From contig NC_086354.1 of NCBI RefSeq assembly GCF_036324505.1, forward strand, positions 24,558,707 to 24,622,706: DNA of 64,000 bases, written 5' to 3'. The notes under the pieces were generated by a model. The model ran no database searches. It was not told the origin of the DNA and was given only the letters and a program-made list of their open reading frames with translations. A program made the position numbers and the translations under genes. Of the stretch, positions 45,901 to 57,905 are shown one piece after another (the first letter of the stretch is position 1; each line of letters opens with the position of its first letter). Source of the stretch: Eleginops maclovinus (taxonomy: Eukaryota > Chordata > Actinopteri > Perciformes > Eleginopidae).

Positions 45901-46444
45901 GGACAGAAATGTGCAAAATATACAGATGTATCGGTGCAACAGCATTTACTTTTCAATGGAACCTCGAGATGGAGACAGTAGATCTGGAAGCAGTTCTGAG
46001 GAACATGCTGAGAGCAAAGTCCCTTTAAGCTGTCATTTTCACAGCCAATGAACCCGTTGTCCTCTCGCTGTTTTCCACATTTAGACATCACACGTTGAAC
46101 AGACGGTAACGAGGGATGGCAGGTCTGAAGAGCCTCAGCCTTCATGTGGGTTCGTTCACTTCAAGAGGCTTTTTTTTTTCAGGGTTTCAAATCCTCACGG
46201 TGTCAATATTCACGAGTGCTCTGAAGCCTGATCCTGCAGAGCGCTGATATTAGGAGGAGAAATGGTCTATCACCCGGATGTTTTGTAGTGTAGGAAACAC
46301 AGAGGGAGACTGTCAGCATCCAAACTACTCTTTTTCCAATTTCCTCTCACAGATTGGGATGTGTTGCGCAATCGTTCCTCTGGATAAGAGTATTCTCAGC
46401 TGTGGTGATGTACCGATAACATGTTCACGTCCGGCAGAAAGAGA

Positions 46445-46720
46445 TAGAAAACAGAACCTTTTATTTTTAAGGTTTTTAAATGAAGCTGGGGACAAAAACT
46501 AGAACAGAAAATAGACTTTTACATGAGGCTTGGTGAGCCAGAACAGAACTTCCCCTTCCTCAAGAATCCTATGAAGACTGAAGAGAAAAACCAGGACCGA
46601 AATCTGGATTTATGAGGGGATGAAGGTCAGGTGATTTCAGGGCCGATGGGGATCAGGTGGAGCCAATAAGGAAAGGGCAGGGAATAAAACAGACAAAGAC
46701 AGAAATATGAAATAAAATAA
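46445..46720 (+). mobile_element. Probable dispersed repeat
   Basis: GGGGATCAGGTGGAGCCAAT and neighbouring A/G-rich text resemble a fish interspersed family. No termini or coding frame found. Confidence 0.4.
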
Positions 46721-46935
46721 AATAGAAGATAGAAAAATACAAATATACAAATCAAAAATAAGGAAGAAATCAAAGCACTAAAAAATCAACAGCTCAGTCA
46801 GAGGAAACACAAAATAGAGGAAAATAATGAAAATAATGAAATGAAAAGAGAATATTAACAAAGAATAATTTAAACAAATCAACCATTCATTCCCTAAACC
46901 TCTACATTACTGATATAAGAAACACAAACATGTGA
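46680..46935 (+). repeat. A-rich dispersed repeat (partner at 44400-44715)
   Basis: Same order as its partner: A-rich body, AACTCAGT-like motif (AGCTCAGTCAGAGGAAA), then the shared end. A related pair sharing AAATAAAACAAGT and TTAGCATTAGTGCTAG occurs at 48690-48795 and 50300-50412. Confidence 0.65.
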
Positions 46936-47391
46936 TGCTGACAGGAACTACTTCAAAATAAAACAGGAAACAGATGACTGGTTTATCTTCAACACAAGGT
47001 GCACCAAAATGTGTCCGGGGTTTACCAAAATACATTTGAGTGAGTACAGAAATGTCACACACCTTGGCACCAATGCTTTCTTCCAACCCGTCACCTTTCC
47101 CAGCACATGTACTGGATCCAAGGAAACTAAGGCCATATTTATCTTTCACTTCAGCTCAGATAAATGATCCACTAGAGAGCCAAAAGCTGGTTCGACCAAT
47201 CACAGCAAGCACTCTAAAATAAACAAAAACGACCCATCAGGCAAAGTACATATTTGACTATAAATAAAACTCGCCCTACAGAGAAAACACCAAATCATCC
47301 ATCATCTTGTCAAAACTCCGAATAACCCGGCTGTGATGTGATGAATAATTGTTTTGTCTTGAAGCTTTGAGGCGTAATATAGTCCAGCAGT

Positions 47392-47672
47392 GGCTCAGTC
47401 AGTATGGGCTGGGACTGGGAACCGTAGGGTCGCCGGTTCAAGTCCCTGAACAGACTTGAAAATATGGAAAGTGGACTGCTACTTGGAGAGGTCCCAGTTC
47501 ACCTCCTAGGCCCTGCTGTGGTGCCCTTGAGCACACCTCCAATCCCCGGGTGCTGCACGGTAGCTGCCCACTGCTCCTAGTACTAGGATGGGTTAAATGC
47601 AGAGGACCAATTTCACTGTGTGTGCTCTGCTGTGTGCATGTATGTGACAATAAAGAGGGTTTCATCCTCCGG
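47392..47672 (+). mobile_element. tRNA-derived SINE
   Basis: The head contains a pol III box A-like TGGCTCAGTCAG (47401-47412) and box B GGTTCAAGTCC (47445-47455), about 33 bases apart as in tRNA. A body with GTGGTGCCCTTGAGCAC and GGTTAAATGCAGAGGACC follows, then a tail TGACAATAAAGAG. This order is that of common fish SINEs of the tRNA type. The copy is fairly well preserved. Confidence 0.85.
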
Positions 47673-49502
47673 TTCTATCTTCTAATAAAAGGATGTGTAA
47701 CTGCTGCTTGAAGTCTAACCCTAAGTTGGATTTGTTAATAATTGTAAGTCAGCCTTTAAAGACTGTTTGAATATCATTAGAGATGTACTGACTCTCGCTG
47801 GAGTACATTTGGACATCAAGATGAAAAATGAAGTTGCTCTTTAAAGATGTTTAATTTAAGGTTGAAGTCGAGTAAATTCTCAGAGGAGGAATGGTCAAAA
47901 CGCAGTCCTGTACGGTGAGGAGTTCTGACTCTGATTGTCTGGCTATTAATAAAGAGATATAGTTCAGATGATGATGCGTTCAGTTTTCCTCAGCTTGACA
48001 ATGAGCCGTCCTGATCAGTGCTCCATACTCAGACTTTATGCACTGAATAATTAAATCCCATTCATTGCCAAAGAAAAACCCAAAGTGCAGTTGTTCATCA
48101 CGGTGGCTCTGCTGCAGACGAGTCAATAAAACTAAAGAGCAAACGCAGCATTGGCACAACAGGAATAAATCCAATACTGCACTTTACACACATCATTTGT
48201 TTCCGCTGCTTCCTGTACGCTGCACCTGTGCATGGAGGCATCACGGTAATATCATTACTCCTGCAGCCGATATTAAATCTCATTCATCAACGCCGCTCGC
48301 ACTCGGATGCTGTTCCTCGGGGGGGAGGTGAGAGAACTGCAGCGTCCTCAGAAAGTCTTCACCTCTTTAACATTCACACACAACTCCTTCCCTCGGTGCT
48401 AAACGCTGCGAGGACACCAGCAGGATCCGGCAGACTGCACCAACTCCTACTCCACATTCTCCATCTCATGCAACTCCAGATCTCCAGATCTCCAGCTACT
48501 TTGCAGGGTATCATAAATTCTTGTAGGTACTCATGATCCGGTATGGTAAGTTGTGTTTCAGTCTTTCTCTTATGGTACTGATCCCTCTCTGGGTGTGGAC
48601 GGCCATTTTTTCCCCAGTTGATTGCAAGCCCACAGGAAGTACACCTGAAGCAGATTCTCCTAGTGGCCAAATGTGTAAACAATAAGAATAAAGATCTAAA
48701 GAAAAAAGGAATAAATCATTTAAAACATAGAAAATAAAACAAGTAAAAAATAGGAATACATTAATTATTAAATAGCACATTAGCATTAGTGCTAGCTGCA
48801 ACTTCCCTGTCCGCCCGTGACTTCATTGGACTGTTCCCATTGACTTACATCGAGACGTCTGTAACTTACTCAACCACCAAGTTTGAACACTTTATAGCTC
48901 TTATTCAAATCATAAGGGTCTAAAACATGTTCAAGGACCTCAAAGGTGAATCCAGAGTTGTTGCTAGAGTCTAGATCAGCCACATAGACGTGCCTTGCTT
49001 TGCACTTAAACTAGCATGATTTCAAACCTCAGCAGCACGGTGCTTCTTGGTGCTGATGGTTCATCTGAAATCCAAAACATCTCAAGCTTCCATTCAGTTT
49101 ATTTTTAATTGGGTTTCTGACACATCCAACAAGTGCTCCTGCAGCGTGTGCATTTCATCAAACTGCAGGAAAAAACTCAACAGCCTCCTCTCCGTCTTGT
49201 TCCTGTTCACTTCTTCTTCCTCATCTTCCTCCTGCGGCCCAGCGGGGGGGTCCTTAGCCTCCATTAGGCGCTGTGGAGGAACCAGTGGGACTTGGAGCTT
49301 TGTGATTGTTGTAATTTTCATCTCACCCCCCTCCCCCTCGTGTCTCTCGTTCACGACCACCTGCATTTTTCACTCTTTCATTTCCCCCAGCTGCTGACTC
49401 TGGGAGAACATCGCCGGGTTTCATTGGCTCGCTAAATCGTCATGGCAACCTCACACTTGGAAAATTAGCAGCTTCCCGAGAAGATGCAGCGATGCCTCTG
49501 AG

Positions 49503-49546
49503 TCATATTTGTTGTATATATATATATATATATACAACAAATATGA
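49503..49546. repeat. Perfect 44-bp palindrome with (TA)n centre
   Basis: TCATATTTGTTG, then an 20-base alternating TA core, then CAACAAATATGA, symmetric around 49524/49525 with no mismatch. Able to extrude a cruciform. Confidence 0.95.
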
Positions 49547-49646
49547 ATGTATACGTGTTGTGGCGTCATGGGGACCAGCTGAATGGAACTGTGTGATCAC
49601 TGGTTGTTGCTTCAGGTCAACGTGCAGCATGCTCCTATCCAGTGAG

Positions 49647-49930
49647 GGTTTATTTTTAGATGTTTTATTCCTATTTCTTTTTAGATGTTTTATTCCTATT
49701 TCTTTTTAGATGTTTTATTCCTATTTTTTTTTAGATGTTTTATTCCTATTTCTTTTTAGATGTTTTATTCCTATTTTTTGATGTTTTATTCCTATTTTTT
49801 AGATGTTTTATACCTTTTCTTTTTAGATGTTTTATTCCTATTTTTTAGATGTTTTATTCCTATTTTTTTGATGTTTTATTCCTATTTTTTAGATGTTTTA
49901 TTCCTATTTTTTTTTAGATGTTTTTTTCAA
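49647..49930 (+). repeat. AT-rich minisatellite, about 25-bp unit with shorter variants
   Basis: Repeats of TTTTTAGATGTTTTATTCC followed by TATTTC; later units lose 5-6 bases. It decays into T-rich sequence after 49930. Confidence 0.9.
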
Positions 49931-50559
49931 AAATAATTCCATGTTTTATTCTTTTTTTAAAACATATTTTCTACATGTTTGGTTTCATTTAGATTATATA
50001 TGATTTATGTTCTTTCAAACAATGTTATTGAAAGAGTCATTTTAATGGTGGTCATATGTTGGTTGAGGTTTCACCATTGTGTGTAATTCACTGTGTGTGC
50101 CAGATCCCCGATGTCTGACCCCGGAAATGCAATGCCGTTACGCGAGTGTGAACCAGAAGATGGTTTGTTATTGAATGAATGCAGTTCAATTAAACGCTGT
50201 AACAAAGCATTTTTAATTTGAGTTACATCCTGTTGTGGCTGATTAAATAAATACCAATACTACAGCAAACACTCTGCTAAGGACATACATTGCATATAAT
50301 TTAAATGAAACCAAACATATAAAAGAGTTGAAATAAAACAAGTTAAAAATAGGGGATAAAGCTTTACAACTTTGTTTTTAATGAATGAACTACTTTAGCA
50401 TTAGTGCTAGTGCTTTCTGTCTGCAGTGGGTTTCATCTTTGGATGGTTGAGCTTAGCAGAGGTATTCTGGTTGTACTTCAGTACAGCTGTACACAACTGA
50501 CACGAGGTAACATCTTTCAAACATATACCTCAGCCACGTCTTCCCCGGGAGTTAGACCA

Positions 50560-50705
50560 CTCATACATCTGGAAATCTGGAGGGTAGAATTGTCCTCGAT
50601 ATGTACGTTTTTGGGCTTTTTTTTATCAACTAAGATTGACTGAATTTATTTGAAAAACAACGCTTATTAACACATGAATACCGCGGTGTAATATCTGGTT
50701 ACATA
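50560..50705 (+). repeat. Dispersed repeat pair, copy A (partner at 55205-55335)
   Basis: GGAAATCTGGAGGGTAGAAT is identical in both, followed by a shared GTTTTTGGGC, AAGATTGACTGAATTTATTT and TGTAATATCTGG. The Tc1 relic joins this copy at its right edge. Confidence 0.85.
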
Positions 50706-51045
50706 CACACGGCCCGGCCAAAGAAAAGGTCACACTCTAATACCCGTTGGACCGCCTTTAGCTTTGATTACGGCACGCATTCGCTGTGGCATCGTTTCCA
50801 CGAGCTTCTGCAACGTCTCAACGTTTATTTCTGTCATTATTTTTTCGCCAAGATCTTGTTTTGATGACGGGAGATTCGGACCACAGCGAAAGTCTTCTCC
50901 AGCACATCCCAAAGACTCTCAATGGGCTTCAGGTCTGGACTCTGAGGGGGCCTCATGCTCCCTGAACCACTCTTTCACAATGTGAGCCCGATGGATCCTG
51001 GCATTGTCCTCTTGGAACATGCCCGTGCCATCAGGGGAGTTAAAC
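50704..51045 (-). pseudogene. Tc1-like transposase relic (3' part, frameshifted, internally deleted)
   Basis: Minus-strand reading gives [18 protein letters not shown] with WFREHE, then in another frame [20 protein letters not shown], then in a third stretch LQKLVETMPQRMRAVIKAKG ending at a stop at the element's tip. The DNA-R-H block and SPDL-PIE block are the second and third catalytic acid regions of Tc1/mariner DDE transposases, and the C-terminal block is the normal Tc1 tail. Frame changes near 50860 and about 30 missing bases near 50955 show it is dead. The N-terminal DNA-binding half is absent. The outer end (CACACGGCCCGGCCAAAG, about 50706-50723) looks like a terminal inverted repeat preceded by a TA. 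Confidence 0.88.
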
Positions 51046-52181
51046 CACCACATAGAGGCTTCAGTGTCAGGCTAAAGCTCAGCAGTATGTATACAAAATA
51101 ATAAAAGCTTGTTTGGCTTTAAAGGATCAAATTTGCAGCTGTGAGCATCTTTGTGTTTTATGTTTCTATTGATCGGTCTCGTCTGCGACGCTCTGACCTC
51201 TGGTGATCTTTTATATTTTTCTCTTTAAGTTTCTCAGCAAAGTAAAAAGGAGTATTGATTTCTGGACAAAGTGATAAAGTACACGGTGACTTCGACCTTT
51301 ATCTGGAGGTGTTTGTTGTGACTGATTGAAAAAAAGAACCACGTCTTCATGGCTTAAAAAACTTTGGAAAAACAGCTTGGGACTCATCCTTAATCTGCTA
51401 GACCTTCAAACCACCACAGGATCAGGTTGTTAAAAGCAGCTCTTTTCATGGGTTCATATGGATGCTTCCACATACTTGCAGAACATTCTGGCGACTGTTG
51501 CATAATAATGAGCCATACATTGGAGGGGCCGTGTGTTTTTCTTGGAGACATGGTCCGTCCCATTGTCAAAAATAACGAGAGCCTCCTTCAAACGTTGCTG
51601 AAGCAGTGAAGTCTCATTTCTGATTAATGAAAGTAGGAACAAAGCTAGTTTGTTGAGTATCTCTCATGTTTACAGTATGTAATAGGGACATAACAGTATC
51701 ATTACAAGTGTGATATACCTGTATGCACATGGACCGGATGCACAGTGTGTGTAGCCGTTAACGAGAGGCTTCAGAAATAAAACGATTTGGAAATTCATTA
51801 TATTATGCTGCATGTGAAATAACGGTTAAAGGCACATCGAACCGCGACCGCATTTAGAGATTCTGCCTTCTGCATGAACAGTTTCCCCCCCCTCCGCTAC
51901 CGGCCTGACTAACAAGACCCAGGACCGCCACTCACACTGTCCCTCAGCCACACAACACAATGTAAACACTTCATCCTCGTACTGTCCGTCCTGCACTACC
52001 CTCCGAATCCTGCACATTGTAGCTGCAAATATTTTATGGGTATAATCCATCCATTTTGAATGTTAATATTTCTATATTTTATTGTTATTTTTATTAATAT
52101 TTTTATGAAATTATTTGTATTTTTATATATTTTATTTATTTGTATGTTTCTGCTTCTGATTACGGCTGTATTAGGTCTATA

Positions 52182-52183
<2 letters not shown>

Positions 52184-52250
<67 letters not shown>
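52184..52250 (+). repeat. (TG)n microsatellite, 67 bp
   Basis: Perfect run, 111 bases before a (GA)n tract. Confidence 0.97.
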
Positions 52251-52252
<2 letters not shown>

Positions 52253-52359
52253 CTGTGCTAACTCACAAACATGACCAGAACATTTAGCATTGCAGTTATT
52301 TTCTGCTCTGGTAGATTTCGCTCCCCGTCGAGACGCCCATCATGTTATTTTCAGAACAA

Positions 52360-52360
<1 letters not shown>

Positions 52361-52454
<94 letters not shown>

Positions 52455-52481
52455 AAGAGAGAGAGAGAGAGAGAGAGAGAG
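52361..52481 (+). repeat. (GA)n microsatellite, about 121 bp
   Basis: Homopurine tract with one interruption (GCAAGAGA near 52453). It can form triplex (H-DNA) and explains the Arg-Glu pseudo-protein read through it. Confidence 0.97.
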
Positions 52482-53584
52482 GCATTCATTTTTGGCCCGG
52501 TTGCCTCAACAAGCTTCAATTTGTCTCCCACTTAGAGACCAATCGACTCGCTCAGCCCTTCGCCCCTGAGACCGGCAAGCGGTTTGGATTAGAAAATGGA
52601 GCCGGGCTGAACAGCACTCAGCACTGTGTGGTCCCCGGCTGCAGGGATACATTATGCAGAGGACAAACAACAAAAACATCCAGACCCGATTGAAACCCCA
52701 AGTTACCTTTCCTGAACAATGACATGGTGGGTGAGATTAGATCATATCTGGAGGGTAATGTTGATTTAATGGAATGAAGGATTTAGATCGACTCAATGTG
52801 GGCGTAGCAGATCTCAAATGCACCACTCCAAGCCTAATCTTTACAGAATGGCAGCCTATTTATACCGTCTCTACATCATGCAAGTGGTAAAGATGTCCCT
52901 TGACTGCAAACTAAATCGTCTCCACATTTCGCTTTGAGACTGAACTCTTTAGAGGGATCAGAGGTTGCTTGGAAAGATCCATTTGCACCAAGCAGTTCAT
53001 CCAGTGCTGCCTTTTAGAAGAGGAAGTGGAGGAAGATATCATCCAATACTTACAACTGTTCCATAAAGAACGGTATCTATTGAGTCTGGAGAGAGGAGGT
53101 TATGGTACAAACACATGTAGAACTAAAGCTAATAGGGCTAGCGGCTAGCGAACGCGAAATCAACAGGTCCCAAATCAATAGTTGTTGGTTTTGTTAATCT
53201 AGGTTCAGGCCTTTGCTGGGTTTGGCTTTTGGCTCCATCTGATGAGTTGCCAGTAGAAGTTCTAACCCAGTAGTGAGAGAGAAAGACAGACTCTCCCGCC
53301 CTGTCTCACAGACGGACAAAACAAAACAATTTTTCCAACTAAAGAATATGTATGTTAAGAAACTAAGTCAGTTGTGAAGTCTGTTAATCAGTAATCAGGT
53401 GTCAGCCATCTTGGGTCTGAGGTCAATATGAGGGTCGCATGTATTGAAGTGCATTGAATTAGCCTCGAATGCTAACGGTTACAAGGAGAAAATTCAGCAA
53501 ATTGAGTTTATTTTAAGAGATTGGTGCTTCTCTGAATAATTCCAAACCAATCAAGACTGTTTTGGTTTGCTCAGCTGGGAGTAC

Positions 53585-53632
53585 ACCGAAGGGTAGACGG
53601 ATAAGCGGGAGAAGATGGATGGATGGGGGGAG
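53585..53632 (+). mobile_element. LINE/SINE 3' tail fragment
   Basis: GGATAAGCGGGAGAAGATGG followed by ATGGATGG is a common fish retroelement tail. Nothing of the body is recognised. Confidence 0.45.
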
Positions 53633-54214
53633 TTTGCTGTATGCATAGTCAAACCTGACAATGAAAAACCCGGGGTGTTTGGACATAACGAACACAGCTG
53701 CTGAATATATAACGGCCAAAGTTAACTATGTATTTATCTTGCCAACGGCCTTTTTGGGGGGACATTCAAATTCTTCTTATTTTTCCCGTGTGGTTCGTTA
53801 CGGATCGTTCTACAGCACTGCGTTACAGTCAGTCCTGAAACAAAACACAGTTTAAAGGGTTGAAGGTATTGTCTTCAGGGGTTGTGATGTTATATTAAAG
53901 CTGTGTTTCTGGTCTTGACATGTCCGTGTCGATGATGCAAATGGAGCTACTTCAATGCGAGAAAAAAAATCTATATTTCCAAAACATTTCGCTTCTGTGT
54001 TTACGAGAGAAAGCAAAAGCAAACAATTTGCCTTTTGGAGAAACACACAGGCTGAGCGGCACTTCAGGGGGCCAGCTGTGTTGTCATCCCTCAAGCCACA
54101 ACACATACAGGGGGAGAAACACTGAAAAAATATCTGTCAGGGAGGGGGGGCAGGGGCAGTGTTCAGAGGCAGGCTGTCACTTTCTGTTAGGAGTGAACGA
54201 GGCCACGTCGGTCC

Positions 54215-54217
<3 letters not shown>

Positions 54218-54272
<55 letters not shown>
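54218..54272 (+). repeat. (TG)n microsatellite, 55 bp
   Basis: Perfect run. Confidence 0.97.
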
Positions 54273-54274
<2 letters not shown>

Positions 54275-55204
54275 GAGGAGATGTTTGAGACTGTTCCTTG
54301 GATGTGGATTGAGCCCCGACATGCCAAACACCATCCCACCCCCCCCAGCACCCATCCCCAGCCATTTTAGCAGCTTGTCCTTCCCCAGGGCCTCGTGTCA
54401 ATCCCAGCCGGGGACACACAAGTACCAAAGAAGCTACTTTTTACAGAAGAGAGAAGATCAAACCGTCTTATCTCAATCAGAGAAATGTCACCCTCCTCTC
54501 AGCCGATTGGTCGAAGCTCCCGTAAGCCGGTCAGTGGATGATGTGTGGTGTAAATACTTTCTGATTACTTTCTCTTCTCAGTGTTTACCCTCTCTCTGCA
54601 CACACCACACGACAGCCAGTGTGACTTTCCAAATCCTCCTTTTGTCAAAAGCTGCTAGCGCCACATCTAGCTTCTTGTTCTGGTGTTTGTTGGAGACTTT
54701 TCTGGTGCAAATGAGTCTCGCAGTGTCGCTGTTTGGTCACTTTGCCGGTCCCAAGCCCGGATGAAGAAGGAAGGTTGAACGCAGAGCGAGCTATTCCATC
54801 CCCCGTAACAGTCTGTATGATCCAATGTGATGTTCTAACGTTCAACAACATTCATTTATGAAATGTGGGTCCAGATAAAGCACCGAGTGATGGCCCGTTT
54901 CAATGGCCAACATGTTGAGAATAACAAAATTCAACTTCATTTGTCGTCCTAAGCATATCAAGGGGTTTTTCCCACTTCTTGTCTCTCCTACAGCGCCCAT
55001 AACAATTACACTCAAATGGCTAATTATGCTAATTAGGCGTTGACATCTTTTAGCGACTTCTAGGACAGCCTATAGCTTTCCTTACTATGGAGTTGGCATC
55101 ACTGAGGAGTATGACCTCATAAGTGAAGTTATAATCTGAAAAATCTATCAACTGTTGGAAATATATAAAGCAGCTCATCCCTTAAAACAGAAGCCTCAGG
55201 TTGA

Positions 55205-55335
55205 AGGGGAAATCTGGAGGGTAGAATCCTCCTTGTGTGTCAGTTTTTGGGCTTTTTTTAATCAGCTAAGATTGACTGAATTTATTTGGGACTCCATGAA
55301 TACTACTGTGTAATATCTGGACACATATATATTTA
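55205..55335 (+). repeat. Dispersed repeat pair, copy B (partner at 50560-50705)
   Basis: The same landmarks as copy A, continuing into ACACATATATATTTAAG where copy A is interrupted by the Tc1 end. Confidence 0.85.
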
Positions 55336-55878
55336 AGATGTACAACAAGTTTCAGGTGTGGGGCAGATTCCAGAGGGGCCGATTCCAAATGGACAACGGG
55401 CCGCAGTTAGCCCCCGGGCTGTAGTTTGGACACCCCCTGCTCCAGTTCATCAAGGGTTTTGTTGAGAGAGAAATTAGCAATTCAATTCAAATACATTTCT
55501 GCTCCAGCAAACAGGACAGGAAACATGGATGCGTTTGAGACCATTGACATGAACACAGCTTTCTGTTTAGCCCAAAAACACGGCCTGGGTTTCTCTCAGA
55601 TTCACGTCGGCTTCACTGCAGGAAGCAACGGTTGCAGCATCTTCTCGCTTCTGTTCATTAGGGCTATATGTTCATGGTTGCCAAGCAACAGCAGCAGTAC
55701 TTCTGAGTGTGTGTGAGGAACACAGAGAGGAAGAAGAGGAGGCTTTGATTAAAATGAGAATACATCTTTGATCTACTCTCCCGTCAGGAACACTGAGCCC
55801 TCTGGATGTGAGGAGTCGAGGTGAACTCTGTCCTGGGTAGAAGTGCTATAATAGAGGCTGGTAATGTCTCCGTGCTGG

Positions 55879-55899
55879 GGGGGGGGGGGGGGGGGGGGA
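55879..55899 (+). repeat. Poly(G) tract, about 21 bases
   Basis: Uninterrupted G run. Other homopolymer-rich places are C runs near 26486-26502 and 38070-38087 and G runs near 38500. Their lengths are prone to sequencing error. Confidence 0.9.
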
Positions 55900-56103
55900 C
55901 TGGCTGAGCCTGTATTATGTAAATGAATCGTCAGTGATATTGTCCTTGTTTATAGCCTGTCATTAAGTTTGTTGGTGGATTTCTTCATCTTTATTGTTTT
56001 GGCTCCAGAGACGATGATGTCCGTGTTGTCGTCAATCCCACTTTTACATCTCGTAACGACCGCCTTAACTTTCCTCTTCCATGTCGCCTGCCAAGATCTC
56101 CAC

Positions 56104-57905
56104 TGATGTTCAGGTGTATATCAGTATGTAGAGTCTCTACTTTAAAGAGTCCTCTCCTGCTGATGTTCAGGTGTATATCAGTATGTAGAGTCTCTACTTT
56201 AAAGAGTCCTCTCCTGCTGATGTTCAGGTGTATATCAGTATGTAGCGTCTCTACTTTAAAGAGTCCTCTCCTGCTGATGTTCAGGTGTATATCAGTATGT
56301 AGAGTCTCTACTTTAAAGAGTCCTCTCCTGCTGATGTTCAGGTGTATATCAGTATGTAGTGTCTCTACTTTAAAGAGTCCTCTCCTGCTGATGTTCAGGT
56401 GTGTATCAGTATGTAGTGTCTCTACTTTAAAGAGTCCTCTCCTGCTGATGTTCAGGTGTATATCAGTATGTAGTGTCTCTACTTTAAAGAGTCCTCTCCT
56501 GCTGATGTTCAGGTGTATATCAGTATGTAGTGTCTCTACTTTAAAGAGTCCTCTCCTGCTGATGTTCAGGTGTGTATCAGTATGTAGTGTCTCTACTTTA
56601 AAGAGTCCTCTCCTGCTGATGTTCAGGTGTATATCAGTATGTAGTGTCTCTACTTTAAAGAGTCCTCTCCTGCTGATGTTCAGGTGTATATCAGTATGTA
56701 GTGTCTCTACTTTAAAGAGTCCTCTCCTGCTGATGTTCAGGTGTATATCAGTATGTAGTGTCTCTACTTTAAAGAGTCCTCTCCTGCTGATGTTCAGGTG
56801 TATATCAGTATGTAGAGTCTCTACTTTAAAGAGTCCTCTCCTGCTGATGTTCAGGTGTATATCAGTATGTAGAGTCTCTACTTTAAAGAGTCCTCTCCTG
56901 CTGATGTTCAGGTGTATATCAGTATGTAGTGTCTCTACTTTAAAGAGTCCTCTCCTGCTGATGTTCAGGTGTATATCAGTATGTAGAGTCTCTACTTTAA
57001 AGAGTCCTCTCCTGCTGATGTTCAGGTGTATATCAGTATGTAGTGTCTCTACTTTAAAGAGTCCTCTCCTGCTGATGTTCAGGTGTATATCAGTATGTAG
57101 CGTCTCTACTTTAAAGAGTCCTCTCCTGCTGATGTTCAGGTGTATATCAGTATGTAGAGTCTCTACTTTAAAGAGTCCTCTCCTGCTGATGTTCAGGTGT
57201 ATATCAGTATGTAGAGTCTCTACTTTAAAGAGTCCTCTCCTGCTGATGTTCAGGTGTATATCAGTATGTAGTGTCTCTACTTTAAAGAGTCCTCTCCTGC
57301 TGATGTTCAGGTGTATATCAGTATGTAGTGTCTCTACTTTAAAGAGTCCTCTCCTGTTGATGTTCAGGTGTATATCAGTATGTAGTGTCTCTACTTTAAA
57401 GAGTCCTCTCCTGCTGATGTTCAGGTGTATATCAGTATGTAGTGTCTCTACTTTAAAGAGTCCTGTCCTGCTGATGTTCAGGTGTATATCAGTATGTAGA
57501 GTCTCTACTTTAAAGAGTCCTCTCCTGCTGATGTTCAGGTGTATATCAGTATGTAGAGTCTCTACTTTAAAGAGTCCTCTCCTGCTGATGTTCAGGTGTA
57601 TATCAGTATGTAGTGTCTCTACTTTAAAGAGTCCTCTCCTGCTGATGTTCAGGTGTATATCAGTATGTAGAGTCTCTACTTTAAAGAGTCCTCTCCTGCT
57701 GATGTTCAGGTGTATATCAGTATGTAGTGTCTCTACTTTAAAGAGTCCTCTCCTGCTGATGTTCAGGTGTATATCAGTATGTAGTGTCTCTACTTTAAAG
57801 AGTCCTCTCCTGCTGATGTTCAGGTGTATATCAGTATGTAGTGTCTCTACTTTAAAGAGTCCTCTCCTGCTGATGTTCAGGTGTATGTCAGTATGTAGTG
57901 TCTCT
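56104..57905 (+). repeat. 57-bp satellite, array 3 (about 31.6 units)
   Basis: Forward-orientation tandem 57-bp units that are nearly identical. Differences are concentrated at the A/T/C position (GTAG-A/T/C-GTCTCT) and in two units with GTGTATC (near 56400 and 56570). The array ends within a unit and runs directly into a dispersed-repeat fragment at 57906. The 611-codon open frame is set by the period. Confidence 0.97.

Larger units (their letters stand above)
47673..50559. other. Noncoding; repeats and palindrome
   Basis: Apart from the palindrome at 49503 and the 25-bp minisatellite, the text at 48790-48990 resembles fish interspersed repeats. No gene. Confidence 0.45.
51046..54217. other. 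No supported gene
   Basis: Only the GT and GA microsatellites and a retroelement tail are recognised. Confidence 0.45.
54273..56103. other. Noncoding; possible homeobox-site element near 55018-55037
   Basis: Includes an RFX X-box-like palindrome at 55677-55689 and the poly(G) tract. The 201-codon frame at 54159-54764 starts in the microsatellite region and has no domain. Confidence 0.45.

Noticed and set aside
52271..52693. 140-codon Arg-Glu-rich frame
   Set aside because: Translation of the (GA)n tract.
54159..54764. 201-codon + frame
   Set aside because: Includes the (TG)n tract and has no recognisable domain.
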